Positions 21,392-30,428 of a DNA stretch of 64,000 bases are shown here, in pieces; the first letter of the stretch is position 1; each line of letters begins with the position of its first letter. The stretch covers positions 184,424 through 248,423 of the forward strand of contig NZ_JACHOU010000006.1 in assembly GCF_014206975.1 (NCBI RefSeq), given 5' to 3'. Position numbers and translations under genes: made by a program. The stretch comes from Aminobacter aganoensis. GTDB lineage: Bacteria > Pseudomonadota > Alphaproteobacteria > Rhizobiales > Rhizobiaceae. The notes beneath the pieces are model-generated. The model saw only the letters and a program-made list of their open reading frames with translations. It was not told the origin of the DNA and did no database searches.

Positions 21392-22558
21392 ATGGCAAGG
21401 TCAGTGAAACTTCCGCGAGCGGACCGCACGGTCGAAACCTACACGCTTGTCGGCACGCCCACCGAACGGCCGGCAAACGCCCCCATCTTCAACCGCATCG
21501 CCTACGCGGCTGCCCATGTGGTGTCCGACCCGTGGGCGGATTCGATGCCATGGAACAAGCCGGCCATCGACTGGGACGCGACCATGGCCTTCCGCCATCA
21601 TCTCTGGTCGCTCGGCTTCAGGATCGCCGAGGCGATGGACACCTCGCAGCGCGGCATGGGGCTCGACTGGGCCGGCGCGCAGGAGCTGATCCGGCGCTCG
21701 CTGGCCGAGGCGCGGACGGTTCCGGGCGCCGACCTCGCCTGCGGCGCTGGCACCGACCAACTGTCCAAGCGGGATGCCAGGTCGCTCGACGACGTGATCG
21801 CGGCCTATGAAGAACAGTTCGGCTTCATCGAGAAGCACGGCGGCCGCACCATCATGATGGCCAGCCGCGCACTCGCCCATGTGGCGAAATCCCCTGACGA
21901 CTATCGCAAGGTCTATGGCCGCCTGCTCGGCCAGGCCAGGGACAAGGTCGTCCTGCACTGGCTGGGCGACATGTTCGACGCCGAGCTCAGGGGTTATTGG
22001 GGCGGCGACAGCTTCGAGAAGACGCTGGAAACGGTGCTGTCCATCATCGCCGAGCACAAGGACAAGGTCGAAGGCATCAAGATTTCGCTGCTCGACCAGG
22101 CCTGCGAAATCGAGCTTCGCCGCCGCCTGCCGGAGGGCGTGATCTGCTTCACCGGCGACGACTTCAACTATGCCGCCCTGATCGAGGGCGACGGCACAAG
22201 GCACAGCCACGCCCTGCTCGGCATCTTCGATGCAGTGGCACCGCAGGCGTCAAAGGCGCTGGCTGCCTTGGCCAAAGGCGATCTCGCCGCCTTCCGCGAC
22301 ACCATCGAACCGACGGTGCCGTTGTCGAGGAAAATCTTCGAGGCGCCTACGCAGTATTACAAGGCCGGCGTCGTCTTCCTCGCCTGGCTCAACGGCCACC
22401 AGAGCCATTTCACCATGCCCGCCGGCATGCAGTCGGCGCGTGGTGCCTTGCACTACGCCGACATCTTCCGCCTCGCCGACCAAGCCAATGTGCTCGACGA
22501 GCCCGACCTCGCGGCCCAGCGCATGACGGCGCTGATGACGCAGTACGGCTTCGCCTGA
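21392..22558 (+). CDS. DUF993 family protein, aldolase-like TIM barrel (dihydrodipicolinate-synthase-like)
   Basis: A 388-residue protein of the DUF993 family, distantly related to the class I lyase/aldolase TIM barrels. Recognisable stretches are NRIAYAAAHVVSDPW near the N-terminus, EEQFGFIEKHGGRTIMMASRAL (about 130-151) and VEGIKISLLDQACEIELRRRLPEG with a Lys (about 229) that could be a Schiff-base residue by analogy. The ATG follows GGGGAGGA. It is divergent from lacI and preceded by a LacI-type operator. No reaction can be assigned; cleavage of a keto-sugar acid or keto-sugar is a guess from fold and context. Confidence 0.8.
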   Translation: MARSVKLPRADRTVETYTLVGTPTERPANAPIFNRIAYAAAHVVSDPWADSMPWNKPAIDWDATMAFRHHLWSLGFRIAEAMDTSQRGMGLDWAGAQELIRRSLAEARTVPGADLACGAGTDQLSKRDARSLDDVIAAYEEQFGFIEKHGGRTIMMASRALAHVAKSPDDYRKVYGRLLGQARDKVVLHWLGDMFDAELRGYWGGDSFEKTLETVLSIIAEHKDKVEGIKISLLDQACEIELRRRLPEGVICFTGDDFNYAALIEGDGTRHSHALLGIFDAVAPQASKALAALAKGDLAAFRDTIEPTVPLSRKIFEAPTQYYKAGVVFLAWLNGHQSHFTMPAGMQSARGALHYADIFRLADQANVLDEPDLAAQRMTALMTQYGFA

Positions 22559-22562
22559 GCGG

Positions 22563-23051
22563 CTAAATCAGTCCAAGTTGCTTGTAGAAGCCGAGCGCAT
22601 CGTAATAGTCGCTCTGGCTGGCGATCTTGCCGTCCTTGACCGAGAACATCGAGGCCCCGGTGAACGAGAATTTCTTGCCGGTCGCCTTGGTGCCATCGGC
22701 CCAGTCGCCGCTGTTGGTGCCGGAGAATTCCCATTCGAACGACACGCGGTCGTCCTGCACCACGGGCGCACCCTTCATCGTCCAGACGGCATCGGGCACG
22801 GCCTTGAGGAAATTGTCGATGACGCCGGTCTTGGCAGCGTCCTTGCCTTCGACCGGCTTGCCGACCGACGCGTCGTAATAGGTGACATTGTCGGCAAAAT
22901 GCTCGGCCGCCTTGGCTGAATCATGCGCGTTCCAGGCGGCGAGATAGGCCTCGACCACGACCTGTGGCGTGTCCTGCGCCAGCGCAACGGATGGGACCGC
23001 TGCGAGAAATGCTGCAACGGCTGCAGATGCGAGAAACTGACGGCGATGCAT
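22563..23051 (-). CDS. Exported SnoaL/NTF2-like protein
   Basis: A 162-residue protein with an N-terminal RRQFLAS and hydrophobic stretch ending ALA-QD, a twin-arginine-like signal peptide. The mature part is a SnoaL-like ester-cyclase/NTF2 fold: VVVEAYLAAWNAHD, AEHFADNVTYYD, then GPWTM-like strands and FSVKDGKIASQSDYYDALGFYKQLG at the end. Function unknown; such folds bind small hydrophobic or polyketide-like ligands. It stops four bases from the convergent DUF993 stop and follows the aldehyde dehydrogenase gene after a repeat element, so it may be the last cistron of the polyamine operon. Confidence 0.8.
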   Translation of the reverse strand: MHRRQFLASAAVAAFLAAVPSVALAQDTPQVVVEAYLAAWNAHDSAKAAEHFADNVTYYDASVGKPVEGKDAAKTGVIDNFLKAVPDAVWTMKGAPVVQDDRVSFEWEFSGTNSGDWADGTKATGKKFSFTGASMFSVKDGKIASQSDYYDALGFYKQLGLI

Positions 23052-23076
23052 GTCTTTTCCTCCCGAGTTGAACGAC

Positions 23077-23250
23077 CTTCCCTTCTCCCCTTGTGGGAGA
23101 AGGTGGCCGAGCGAAGTGAGGTCGGATGAGGGGTGTTGGCAGGAGTGCGACATCCGAGGACGTCTTGTCGCTCCCCATTGAGCCTCTTCATTCCTTCCAA
23201 CACCCCTCATCCGCCCCTTCGGGGCACCTTCTCCCACAAGGGGGGAAGGC
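23077..23250. repeat. Intergenic mosaic palindromic repeat (RIME-like), copy B
   Basis: Long imperfect inverted repeat. The left end runs CTTCTCCCCTTGTGGGAGAAG and GGATGAGGGGTGTTGG; the right end has CCAACACCCCTCATCC and CACCTTCTCCCACAAGGGG. It fills the gap between the SnoaL-like gene and the aldehyde dehydrogenase gene and shares its core with the other copies in the window. Confidence 0.8.
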
Positions 23251-23263
23251 AAGGGCGTCGGGC

Positions 23264-24691
23264 TCATCCATGCGCGATCATCACGTGGCGCACGGCGGTG
23301 TAATCCTCCAGCGCATAGACCGACATGTCCTTGCCGTAGCCTGATTGCTTGAGGCCGCCATGCGGCATCTCGTTGGTCAGCATGAAGTGCGTGTTGATCC
23401 AGGTACAGCCATATTGCAGCCGCGCCGCCGTCGACATGCCGCGCGAGATGTCCTTGGTCCACACCGACGATGCCAGGCCGTAGTCGCTGTCGTTGGCCCA
23501 GTTCACCGCCTCGTCGACGTCGGAGAAGCGCGTCACCGACACGACAGGCCCAAACACCTCGCGACGCACGATCTCGTCTTCCTGGAGTGCGCCGGCAACG
23601 ACAGTCGGCTGGTAGTAGAAACCGCCGCCCTCGCCCGGCTTGCCGCCGGTGGTGATCTCGATGTGCTTGAGCTCCGAGGCGCGCTCGACGAAGGAGGCGA
23701 CGCGGTCGCGCTGGCGCCTTGAGATCAACGGCCCGATCTCGTTTTCGGTGTCGTCTGCCTGGCCGAAGCGAATTGTCGACACCGCCGACGACAGATCAGC
23801 GACGAGCTTGTCGTAGACGCGTCTGCCGGCATAGATGCGGCAGGCTGCGGTGCAATCCTGCCCGGCATTGTAGTAGCCGAAGGCGCGCAGGCCGGAGACC
23901 ACCGCATCGATGTCGGCGTCGTCGAAGACGATGACCGGCGCCTTGCCGCCGAGTTCGAGATGGGTGCGCTTGACCGACTTGGCCGCCGCCTGCAGCACCT
24001 TCTTGCCGGTGGCAACGTCGCCGGTGATCGAGATCATGCTGACCGCAGCATGATTGATCAGCGTATTGCCGACGCTCTCGCCGCGGCCGAGCACGACATT
24101 GACCACGCCTTCGGGCAGCACGTCGGCAAGGATCTTCGCCAGCTTCAGCGCCGTCAGCGGCGTCTGCTCGGAAGGCTTGAAGACGACCGTATTGCCGCCC
24201 GCGATCGCCGGTGCCAGCTTCCACGCCATCATCATCAGCGGATAGTTCCACGGCGCGATGGAGGCGACGATGCCGACCGGGTCGCGCCTGATCATCGAGG
24301 TATGGCCGGGCAGGTATTCGCCCGCCACCAGACCGGGCATCGAGCGCACCGCACCGGCGAAGAAGCGGTAGCAGTCGACAATGGCCGGGATCTCGTCATT
24401 GAGCACGGCGTTGATCGGCTTGCCGCAATTGAGCGCCTCGAGCCTGGCGAAACCTTCCGCCTCCGCCTCAATGCGGTCGGCGATCTTGAGCAGGTAGCCC
24501 GAGCGCTGCGCCGGCGTGGTCTTCGACCAGGTCACGAACGCCGCCTGTGCCGCCGCAACCGCTGCCTCGATCTGCGCCGGCGAGGCCTCCGGCAGGCTCA
24601 GGATCGTCTCGCCGGTGCGCGGGTTGAGGATCGCTTCTTCCGTCTCGGTTCCGCGCTCGAACTTCGAGCCGATCAGCATTTGGGTGTCCAT
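23264..24691 (-). CDS. Gamma-aminobutyraldehyde-type aldehyde dehydrogenase
   Basis: A 475-residue aldehyde dehydrogenase starting [14 protein letters not shown]. It has [15 protein letters not shown] with the catalytic Glu and the catalytic Cys in [11 protein letters not shown] (about 279). The GQDC form and length are those of the PatD/YdcW group, which oxidises 4-aminobutyraldehyde from putrescine to GABA. It lies downstream of a complete PotABCD-like importer in the same direction, which supports a polyamine role. No putrescine aminotransferase is in the window, so the aldehyde must be made elsewhere. The start at 24691 is preferred over an upstream ATG (24715) by family length. Confidence 0.88.
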   Translation of the reverse strand: MDTQMLIGSKFERGTETEEAILNPRTGETILSLPEASPAQIEAAVAAAQAAFVTWSKTTPAQRSGYLLKIADRIEAEAEGFARLEALNCGKPINAVLNDEIPAIVDCYRFFAGAVRSMPGLVAGEYLPGHTSMIRRDPVGIVASIAPWNYPLMMMAWKLAPAIAGGNTVVFKPSEQTPLTALKLAKILADVLPEGVVNVVLGRGESVGNTLINHAAVSMISITGDVATGKKVLQAAAKSVKRTHLELGGKAPVIVFDDADIDAVVSGLRAFGYYNAGQDCTAACRIYAGRRVYDKLVADLSSAVSTIRFGQADDTENEIGPLISRRQRDRVASFVERASELKHIEITTGGKPGEGGGFYYQPTVVAGALQEDEIVRREVFGPVVSVTRFSDVDEAVNWANDSDYGLASSVWTKDISRGMSTAARLQYGCTWINTHFMLTNEMPHGGLKQSGYGKDMSVYALEDYTAVRHVMIAHG

Positions 24692-24718
24692 GTAAGCTCT
24701 CCCTGTGTGTCTCAAGAG

Positions 24719-24798
24719 AGCGAATAGGGAGTAGCGAATAGCGAATAGAGGTTGTTTTCCGTTGAGCCCTGTTCGCTATTCGCTACTCCCTATTCGCT
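24719..24798. repeat. 30-bp near-perfect inverted repeat built of GCGAATAG units
   Basis: The left arm 24719-24748 and right arm 24769-24798 are complementary at 29 of 30 positions around a 20-base loop. Each arm contains the unit GCGAATAG twice. It lies in the 111-base gap between the permease and aldehyde dehydrogenase genes, so the operon transcript must contain a very stable hairpin here. It differs in sequence from the RIME-like copies. It is likely a non-coding mobile palindrome and may also lower downstream expression. Confidence 0.85.
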
Positions 24799-24802
24799 GT
24801 TT

Positions 24803-25618
24803 TCATTTCCCCGCCCCGGCGATCTGGTCGCCTTCGCGGGTCAGGTAGTAGGCGGCGAGGATGGGCAGCAGGGTCGCGAGAACCACGACCATGGCGACCA
24901 CGTTTGTGACCGGGCGCTGGCGCGGCCGCACCAGTTCCTCCAGCATCCAGATCGGCAGCGTCTGCTGCTGCCCGGCGGTGAAGGTGGTGACGATGACCTC
25001 GTCGAACGACAGCGCAAAGGCGAGCATGCCACCGGCCAGAAGTGCCGTGCCGATATTGGGCAGGATCACGTGCCTGAAGGTCTGGAAGCCGTCGGCGCCG
25101 AGGTCCATCGACGCCTCGATCAGCGAGCCCGACGTTCGGCGGAACCGCGCCACCGCATTGTTGTAGACGACGACAACGCAGAAGGTCGCGTGTCCCAGCA
25201 CGATCGTCCAGAACGAGAACGGGATTTCCGCCAGGCTGAAGGCCGAGCGCAAGGCGATGCCGGTGATGATGCCGGGCAGCGCGATGGGCAGGATGACCAG
25301 CAGCGAGATCGCCTCGCGGCCGAAAAAGCGCGTCTGGCTGACGGCGGCGGCGCACAGCGTGCCGAGCACGAGCGCGATCGCCGTCGAGATCGCCGCCACC
25401 TGCACCGAAAGCCCAAGCGCCTGCCAGACATCGGGTCGCGCCCAGGTGGCCGCGAACCATTGCGTCGTCAGCCCGGGCGGCGGCCACTGGTAGCTCTTTT
25501 CCTCGGTGGTGAAGGCGTAGACGAAGATGAGCAGGATCGGCAGGTGCAGGAAGGCAAGGCCGGCAGCGGCTGCGATCTTCAGCCCGCGCGGGGCCGATTG
25601 CGAACGGTCAGAGCGCAT
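24803..25618 (-). CDS. Polyamine-type ABC transporter permease, PotC-like
   Basis: Inner-membrane subunit of 271 residues with about six helices (first about 12-32). The EAA loop reads [23 protein letters not shown], and [16 protein letters not shown] near the C-terminus is typical of PotC/YdcV. The start at 25618 (MRSDRSQ) is chosen because the longer frame runs into the repeat element at 25648-25786. Confidence 0.92.
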   Translation of the reverse strand: MRSDRSQSAPRGLKIAAAAGLAFLHLPILLIFVYAFTTEEKSYQWPPPGLTTQWFAATWARPDVWQALGLSVQVAAISTAIALVLGTLCAAAVSQTRFFGREAISLLVILPIALPGIITGIALRSAFSLAEIPFSFWTIVLGHATFCVVVVYNNAVARFRRTSGSLIEASMDLGADGFQTFRHVILPNIGTALLAGGMLAFALSFDEVIVTTFTAGQQQTLPIWMLEELVRPRQRPVTNVVAMVVVLATLLPILAAYYLTREGDQIAGAGK

Positions 25619-25647
25619 TGTGCCGGATCCCTCTCCGCGCTGGATTA

Positions 25648-25786
25648 CCCCCTCCCCACAAGGGGGAGGGGGATTCCGGCGCAAATATCGCAATCCGATA
25701 CCCACTTCGCGAGGCTCCACCAGAACCACGACAACGCTGACGAGATCCCCCTCCCCCTTGTGGGGAGGGGTTAGGGGTGGGGGGCG
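25648..25786. repeat. Intergenic mosaic palindromic repeat (RIME-like), copy C
   Basis: Ends in the inverted pair CCTCCCCACAAGGGGGAGG (left) and CCTCCCCCTTGTGGGGAGG (right), with a unique middle of about 95 bases. It separates the two permease genes of the polyamine importer, which in most such operons overlap or nearly touch. Confidence 0.8.
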
Positions 25787-25815
25787 CTTGGTCGCGGCAG
25801 CGCCGACCTACTACA

Positions 25816-26784
25816 TCACAGCGCATCGAAGGCCCCCATGCGTTTGGCGCCCCAGAGATAAAAGCCCATGATGACGATGGGCACCACGGTGAAGGCGGCG
25901 GCGAGCGGGATGTTGCCGGCGGTGCCCTGCTGGGCATAGACGGCCTGGCCGATGAACAGCCGCGACGTGCCGATGATCTGCGGGATGATGTAGTCGCCGA
26001 GCGTCAGCGAGAAGGTGAAGATCGAGCCGGCGACGATTCCGGGCAGCGCCAGCGGGAACAGCACGTTGCGGAACGTCTGTCCCGGCGACGCGCCAAGGTC
26101 GGACGACGCCTCGACCAGATTGCCGGGCACGCGTTCGAGCGCGGCCTGGATCGGCAGGATCATGAACGGCAACCAGACGTAGACGAAGACGATGAAAGTG
26201 CCGGTGAATGAAACCGACAGCGAGTTGCCGCCGACGACGGGCAGCGACAGCCAGCTGTCGAGCAGCCACGACAGATGCAGCTTGGCGAACAGCCAGGTCA
26301 GGATGCCTTCCTTGGCGAGGATCAGCTTCCAGGCATAAACCTTGACCAGGTAGCTCGACCACAAGGGCAGCATGACACCGAGATAGAACAGCGCCTTCCA
26401 TTTGCCGCGGGCATAGCGCGCCGCATAGTAGGCGATGGGAAACGCGACGACCGCCGAGGCCAGCGTAACCATCGCCGCCATCGTCACCGTGCGGATGATG
26501 ATGTCGAGATTGGCCGGCTGGAACAGGTCGCCATAGGTCTTGAGCGTCAGCTCGCGGCTGATCAGCCCGGAGAATTCGTCGATCGAAAAGAAGCTCTGTG
26601 CCAAAAGCGCGATCAGCGAGCCGATATAGACGACGCCGAGCCAGAGCAGCGGCGGCGCTAGCATGACGAACAGCAGCAGGCCCGGCCGGCGCCACAACAG
26701 GTCCGACAGCGAGCCGGCGAAACCGCCGCGCCTCGGCAGGATAGCAGTCACGTCGGACGTCCCGGTGACGGCCTGGACGCTCAT
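25816..26784 (-). CDS. Polyamine-type ABC transporter permease, PotB-like
   Basis: Inner-membrane subunit of 322 residues with about six helices, a long N-terminal cytoplasmic tail, and an EAA loop reading LVEASSDLGASPGQTFRNVLFP. The LGDYIIPQIIGTS segment is characteristic of PotB/PotH permeases. The start ATG overlaps the ATPase stop (ATGA at 26781-26784). Confidence 0.93.
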   Translation of the reverse strand: MSVQAVTGTSDVTAILPRRGGFAGSLSDLLWRRPGLLLFVMLAPPLLWLGVVYIGSLIALLAQSFFSIDEFSGLISRELTLKTYGDLFQPANLDIIIRTVTMAAMVTLASAVVAFPIAYYAARYARGKWKALFYLGVMLPLWSSYLVKVYAWKLILAKEGILTWLFAKLHLSWLLDSWLSLPVVGGNSLSVSFTGTFIVFVYVWLPFMILPIQAALERVPGNLVEASSDLGASPGQTFRNVLFPLALPGIVAGSIFTFSLTLGDYIIPQIIGTSRLFIGQAVYAQQGTAGNIPLAAAFTVVPIVIMGFYLWGAKRMGAFDAL

Positions 26785-27779
26785 GCCTGCTCCTCCATCA
26801 GGTGGAGCTGGTCGCGGTTGAAACTGAGCACGACGTGCTCGCCATCCTCGGGCACCGCCGTGCCCGAGGGCACCGTGGCGTGCAGCCTCAATCCCTCGAC
26901 ATCGAGCGCCAGCTTGGTGGCGGCGCCGAGATAATGGCGGGACAGCACGCGAGCGGCGACGCCGTCGCCGCTCTTGTCTCGGCCGACCCGGATCTGCTCC
27001 GGCCTGAGGCTGCCCCAGCGACGCTGGCCGGCATGGCGCTGGACGAAATCGGGCGGCAGCACGTTGGACGAGCCGACGAAATCGGCGACGAAGCGCGACG
27101 CTGGCCGCTGGTAGATCTCCTCCGGCGCACCGACCTGCATGATGCGGCCGTCGTTGAAGACGGCGACACGGTCGGCCATCGACAGCGCCTCGCCCTGGTC
27201 GTGGGTGACGAAGACGAAGGTGATTCCGAGCGCCTTCTGCAATTGCTTGAGCTCTTCCTGCATGCTCTCGCGCAGCTTGAGGTCGAGCGCGCCGAGCGGC
27301 TCGTCGAGCAGCAGCACCTTGGGCTTGTTGACCAGCGCACGGGCCAGCGCCACGCGCTGCCGCTGACCGCCCGACAGTTGGCCCGGCTTGCGCCCGCCAT
27401 AACCCGGCAGTTGCACCAGCCTGAGCGCATCCTCGGCGGCGCGGTGGCGCTCGTCCTTGCCGACGCCCTTGACCATCAGGCCGTAGGCGACATTGTCGAG
27501 CACGTTGAGATGCGGAAACAGCGCGTAGTCCTGGAACACCGTGTTGACGTTGCGCCGGTAGGGCGGCACGCCTTCGGCACGTTCGCCGAAGATCGAGATG
27601 CTGCCCGAGGTCGGCTGTTCGAAGCCGGCGATCAGCCTGAGGCATGTGGTCTTGCCCGAACCCGACGGCCCCAGCATGGCGAAGAACTCGCCGGGCTTGA
27701 TCTCGAGGTCGACGGCATCGACCGCGCGCACCGCGCCGAAGTGGCGGGAGGTCTTCTGAAAGGCGACTGCTGGGGTCAT
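26781..27779 (-). CDS. Polyamine-type ABC transporter ATPase, PotA-like
   Basis: A 332-residue ATPase with Walker A GPSGSGKTT (about 37-45), the Q-loop FQDYALFPH, signature LSGGQRQR, Walker B VLLLDEP, the H-loop VTHDQ and a short C-terminal TOBE domain. Sequence and gene order are those of spermidine/putrescine importers. The ATG at 27779 (MTPAVAFQK) is the natural start; the upstream frame is repeat sequence. Confidence 0.94.
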   Translation of the reverse strand: MTPAVAFQKTSRHFGAVRAVDAVDLEIKPGEFFAMLGPSGSGKTTCLRLIAGFEQPTSGSISIFGERAEGVPPYRRNVNTVFQDYALFPHLNVLDNVAYGLMVKGVGKDERHRAAEDALRLVQLPGYGGRKPGQLSGGQRQRVALARALVNKPKVLLLDEPLGALDLKLRESMQEELKQLQKALGITFVFVTHDQGEALSMADRVAVFNDGRIMQVGAPEEIYQRPASRFVADFVGSSNVLPPDFVQRHAGQRRWGSLRPEQIRVGRDKSGDGVAARVLSRHYLGAATKLALDVEGLRLHATVPSGTAVPEDGEHVVLSFNRDQLHLMEEQA

Positions 27780-27853
27780 TGTGCTTTCGACCTTAGAAAA
27801 TCGAGTAACTTGCCTGCAATTCAGGCAGGCTGGCACGGCCGCGGTCGCGGCCC

Positions 27854-27962
27854 ACCTCCCCCTTGTGGGGAGGTCGCGCCGAAGGCGCGGGTGGGGTTGG
27901 TGGACGCGCGTCAGCAGCCCCACCCCGACGCTGCGCGTCGACCCTCCCCACAAGGGGGAGGG
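27854..27962. repeat. Intergenic mosaic palindromic repeat (RIME-like), copy D
   Basis: Outer pair CCTCCCCCTTGTGGGGAGG and CCTCCCCACAAGGGGGAGG; inner arms GCGCCGAAGGCGCGGGTGGGG and CCCCACCCCGACGCTGCGCG-like. It lies directly after the binding-protein gene, before the ATPase gene, the same relative place as copy A in the sugar operon. Confidence 0.8.
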
Positions 27963-27970
27963 TAAGAACC

Positions 27971-29125
27971 TCAGCGGCCGCCGATCACGCCGATATAGTC
28001 CGACACCCAGCGATAGTAGGGCACGCACTGGTCGTTCTGGCTGGCGCATTTCGACACCGGCGTCTTCCAGAACTTGATCTTGGCGAAGTCCTCGAAGCCG
28101 TTGGTCTTGCAACCTTCGTCGGTGAGCAGCGCGTTGCCCTTGCAGGCGGCGGGCACTGCCGGATTCGAACCGAACCAGGAGGCGAGATCGCCCTGCAGCT
28201 TGGGGTTCAGCGAGTGCTCGAGCCACATGTAGGCGCAGTTCGGGTTGGCCGCCTCGACATGCATCATCGTCGTGTCGGCCCAGCCCGTGGCACCCTCTTC
28301 CGGAATGGTCGAGGCGATCGGCTGCTTTTCCGACTTGAGCAGGTTGACCTGGAACGGCCACGAGCCGGAAGCGACGACGCCTTCATTCTTGAAGTCGTCG
28401 ACCTGGATCATGGCATCGTGCCAGTAGCGGCCGGCCAGCGTGCGCTGGACGCGCAGCAGGTCGAGCGCTGCCTTGTACTGGTCTTCGTTGAGTTCGTAGG
28501 GATCCTTGATGCCGAGGTCGGGCTTGTGCGCCATCAGGTAGTTGGCGGCGTCGGCGATGTGGATCGGGCCGTCATAGGCCTGGACGCGGCCCTTGTTGGG
28601 CTTGCCGTCGGGCAGGTCCATCGCCTCGAACACGACGTTCCAGCTCTTGGGCGCTTCCTTGAAGACATTGGTGTTGTACATCAACACGTTCGGGCCCCAC
28701 TGGTAGGGCACGCCGTAGTGCTGGCCGTCGACCGTGAACCACGGCGCATCCTTGAGGCGATCGTCGACGGTCGACCAGCTCTTGACCAGTTCGGTGTTTA
28801 TCGGCTGGACGCGCTTGCCGGCAACGAGGCGGAGCGAGGCGTCGCCCGAGGCAGTGACGAGGTCGAAACCGCCCTCGTTCATCAGCGCCACCATTTCATC
28901 TGAGGTCGCGGCTGTCTTGACGTTGACCTTGCAGCCCGACGCCTTCTCGAAATCGCTGACCCAGTCGTAATTCTTGTCGGTCTCGCCGCGCTCGATGTAG
29001 CCCGGCCAGGCGATGATGTTGACCTGGCCCTCGCCGGCGCCGATTTCCTTGACCTGCGCAACAGCCTGGCCGGAAAAGCTGCAGGCCAAGGCGATTGCCG
29101 TGCAGGACTTCAGAAGTGCCTTCAT
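27971..29125 (-). CDS. Polyamine-type ABC transporter substrate-binding protein, PotD/PotF-like
   Basis: Periplasmic receptor of 384 residues with a Sec signal peptide (MKALLKSCTAIALACSF...AVAQ, about 1-23). The mature protein starts GQVNIIAWPGYIERG and contains TSDEMVALMNEGGFDLVTASGDAS, the fold and motifs of family-1 polyamine receptors such as PotD. Six Cys residues may form disulfides. First gene of its transporter operon, 137 bases after the LysR gene. The exact ligand (putrescine, spermidine or a related amine) is not determined by the sequence. Confidence 0.9.
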   Translation of the reverse strand: MKALLKSCTAIALACSFSGQAVAQVKEIGAGEGQVNIIAWPGYIERGETDKNYDWVSDFEKASGCKVNVKTAATSDEMVALMNEGGFDLVTASGDASLRLVAGKRVQPINTELVKSWSTVDDRLKDAPWFTVDGQHYGVPYQWGPNVLMYNTNVFKEAPKSWNVVFEAMDLPDGKPNKGRVQAYDGPIHIADAANYLMAHKPDLGIKDPYELNEDQYKAALDLLRVQRTLAGRYWHDAMIQVDDFKNEGVVASGSWPFQVNLLKSEKQPIASTIPEEGATGWADTTMMHVEAANPNCAYMWLEHSLNPKLQGDLASWFGSNPAVPAACKGNALLTDEGCKTNGFEDFAKIKFWKTPVSKCASQNDQCVPYYRWVSDYIGVIGGR

Positions 29126-29230
29126 CTCGATCCTCCCATGTGCAGGAACCGCTCTCCCATCGGCGGTGTTGTCCTGGAACGAAAGGTGCGGCGAAAGCGC
29201 AGGTTTCGCAATTTCATTCGAAAGATGGGT

Positions 29231-29251
29231 GATATCGGTTTTTCCGATATC
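29231..29251. promoter_or_regulatory. Palindrome between the LysR and polyamine receptor genes
   Basis: GATATCGG and CCGATATC form a perfect 8-bp inverted repeat separated by five T residues, 105 bases upstream of the binding-protein start and 11 bases after the LysR stop. It could be an operator for the adjacent LysR protein. It has no following T-tract, so a terminator is less likely. Confidence 0.5.
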
Positions 29252-29262
29252 TAACGGGCACG

Positions 29263-30174
29263 TCAAAGCCTTTGGCGGACTGTCCGTTGCGCCTGGGCGA
29301 TGCCGATGAAATCGCGCGCCGCCGCCGGCAGCGACGAGCCGCGCCGCCACACCATGCCGACCTGCACCACCGGCAGCGAGCCGGAGACGTCGCGGGATTC
29401 GATCCGGTCGCCTTCGAGCGACCACGGCCGGTAGACGAGGTCGGGCAGCAGTGCCACCCCTGCCCCGGTCGCCACCAGCGAACGCACCGCTTCGACCGAG
29501 CGCGTACGGAAGGCCACATGCGGCTTGGCGCCGATGGCCGAAAGCAGCTTGCCGGTGTTCTCCTCGATTTCATCGACCGAGAGCATGATCAGCGGCTCGG
29601 ACGCGATGTCGCCGACGCCGATGATCTCGGCAGACGCCAGCGGATGGCCAAGCGGCAGCCACAGGCGATAGGCGGAGACCTCCAGGATTTCCGACTGCAG
29701 CGCCATGCGGTCGCGCAAATTGGAGGTGACCATGACGGCGAGGTCGAGCTTGCCGCCGACAAGAAGGTGCTCGAGGTAGTCGCCATTGTCCTCGATCGCC
29801 GAGATCTCGACCGCAGGATGGGCGCGGCGGTAGCGCGCCAGCAGGTCGGACAGCACGTAGCCAGCCACCAGCGAGGTGACGCCGAGCTTGAGCTGCCCGG
29901 TGGCGGTTGCCTGCCCGCCGAAGAAGGTACGCCGCGCGTCGGACACGTCGGCCAGGATCTTGGTGGCGTGGCGCAGGAACTGGTGGCCCTTGTGGGTGAT
30001 GTTGAGCCCGCGCGGATGGCGCTCGAACAGCTCGACGCCGAGATCGCCCTCCAGTTCCTTGATCGCCTCGGTGACCGACGACTGCGAGATCGACAGGTTC
30101 TGCGCCGCGCGCGAGATCGTGCCCTGCTCGGCGACGGCGACGAAGAACTGGAGCTGGCGAAGCGTGAAGGCCAT
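29263..30174 (-). CDS. LysR-family transcriptional regulator
   Basis: A 303-residue regulator with the N-terminal helix-turn-helix (FTLRQLQFFVAVAEQGTISRAAQNLSISQSSVTEAI, about 3-38) and a LysR substrate-binding domain (about 90-295). It is encoded in the same direction as the polyamine operon, 137 bases upstream of its receptor gene, so it may be its activator. Start at 30174 chosen by the family N-terminus. The effector is unknown. Confidence 0.9.
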   Translation of the reverse strand: MAFTLRQLQFFVAVAEQGTISRAAQNLSISQSSVTEAIKELEGDLGVELFERHPRGLNITHKGHQFLRHATKILADVSDARRTFFGGQATATGQLKLGVTSLVAGYVLSDLLARYRRAHPAVEISAIEDNGDYLEHLLVGGKLDLAVMVTSNLRDRMALQSEILEVSAYRLWLPLGHPLASAEIIGVGDIASEPLIMLSVDEIEENTGKLLSAIGAKPHVAFRTRSVEAVRSLVATGAGVALLPDLVYRPWSLEGDRIESRDVSGSLPVVQVGMVWRRGSSLPAAARDFIGIAQAQRTVRQRL

Positions 30175-30350
30175 GGCCGGAGTAGACAGGGCGGCAGGGT
30201 GTTTGGGAAGGGGTGGCGTTCCCTTGCGAGAGAAGACAGATCCATCGTCGTGACGTTGGGATTCTCTCTCGTTGACGGCAGGCAGATGTTCAACCTCCCG
30301 ATCCGTCGCACCGGCAAAGGTCGGCCGCAAAAACACGCCCCAAAAACGCA

Positions 30351-30377
30351 TACGAGGCGGGAAAGTCCCGCCTCGTA
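30351..30377 (-). terminator. Rho-independent terminator of the second ABC operon
   Basis: Perfect 12-bp stem TACGAGGCGGGA/TCCCGCCTCGTA with a 3-base loop, followed on the minus strand by TGCGTTTTTGG. It lies 51 bases after the ATPase stop at 30429. Confidence 0.75.
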
Positions 30378-30428
30378 GCCAAGCCCAGTTCGATGGACCG
30401 TGATCCGGCCGCAGCCGCCCGGCGCCGC

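Noticed and set aside
24719..24798. Terminal inverted repeats of an insertion sequence
   Set aside because: The arms are only 20 bases apart and enclose no gene, so this is a simple palindrome and not an IS element.
25619..25729. Extended N-terminus for the PotC-like permease
   Set aside because: The extra codons translate repeat copy C and have no membrane or family features.
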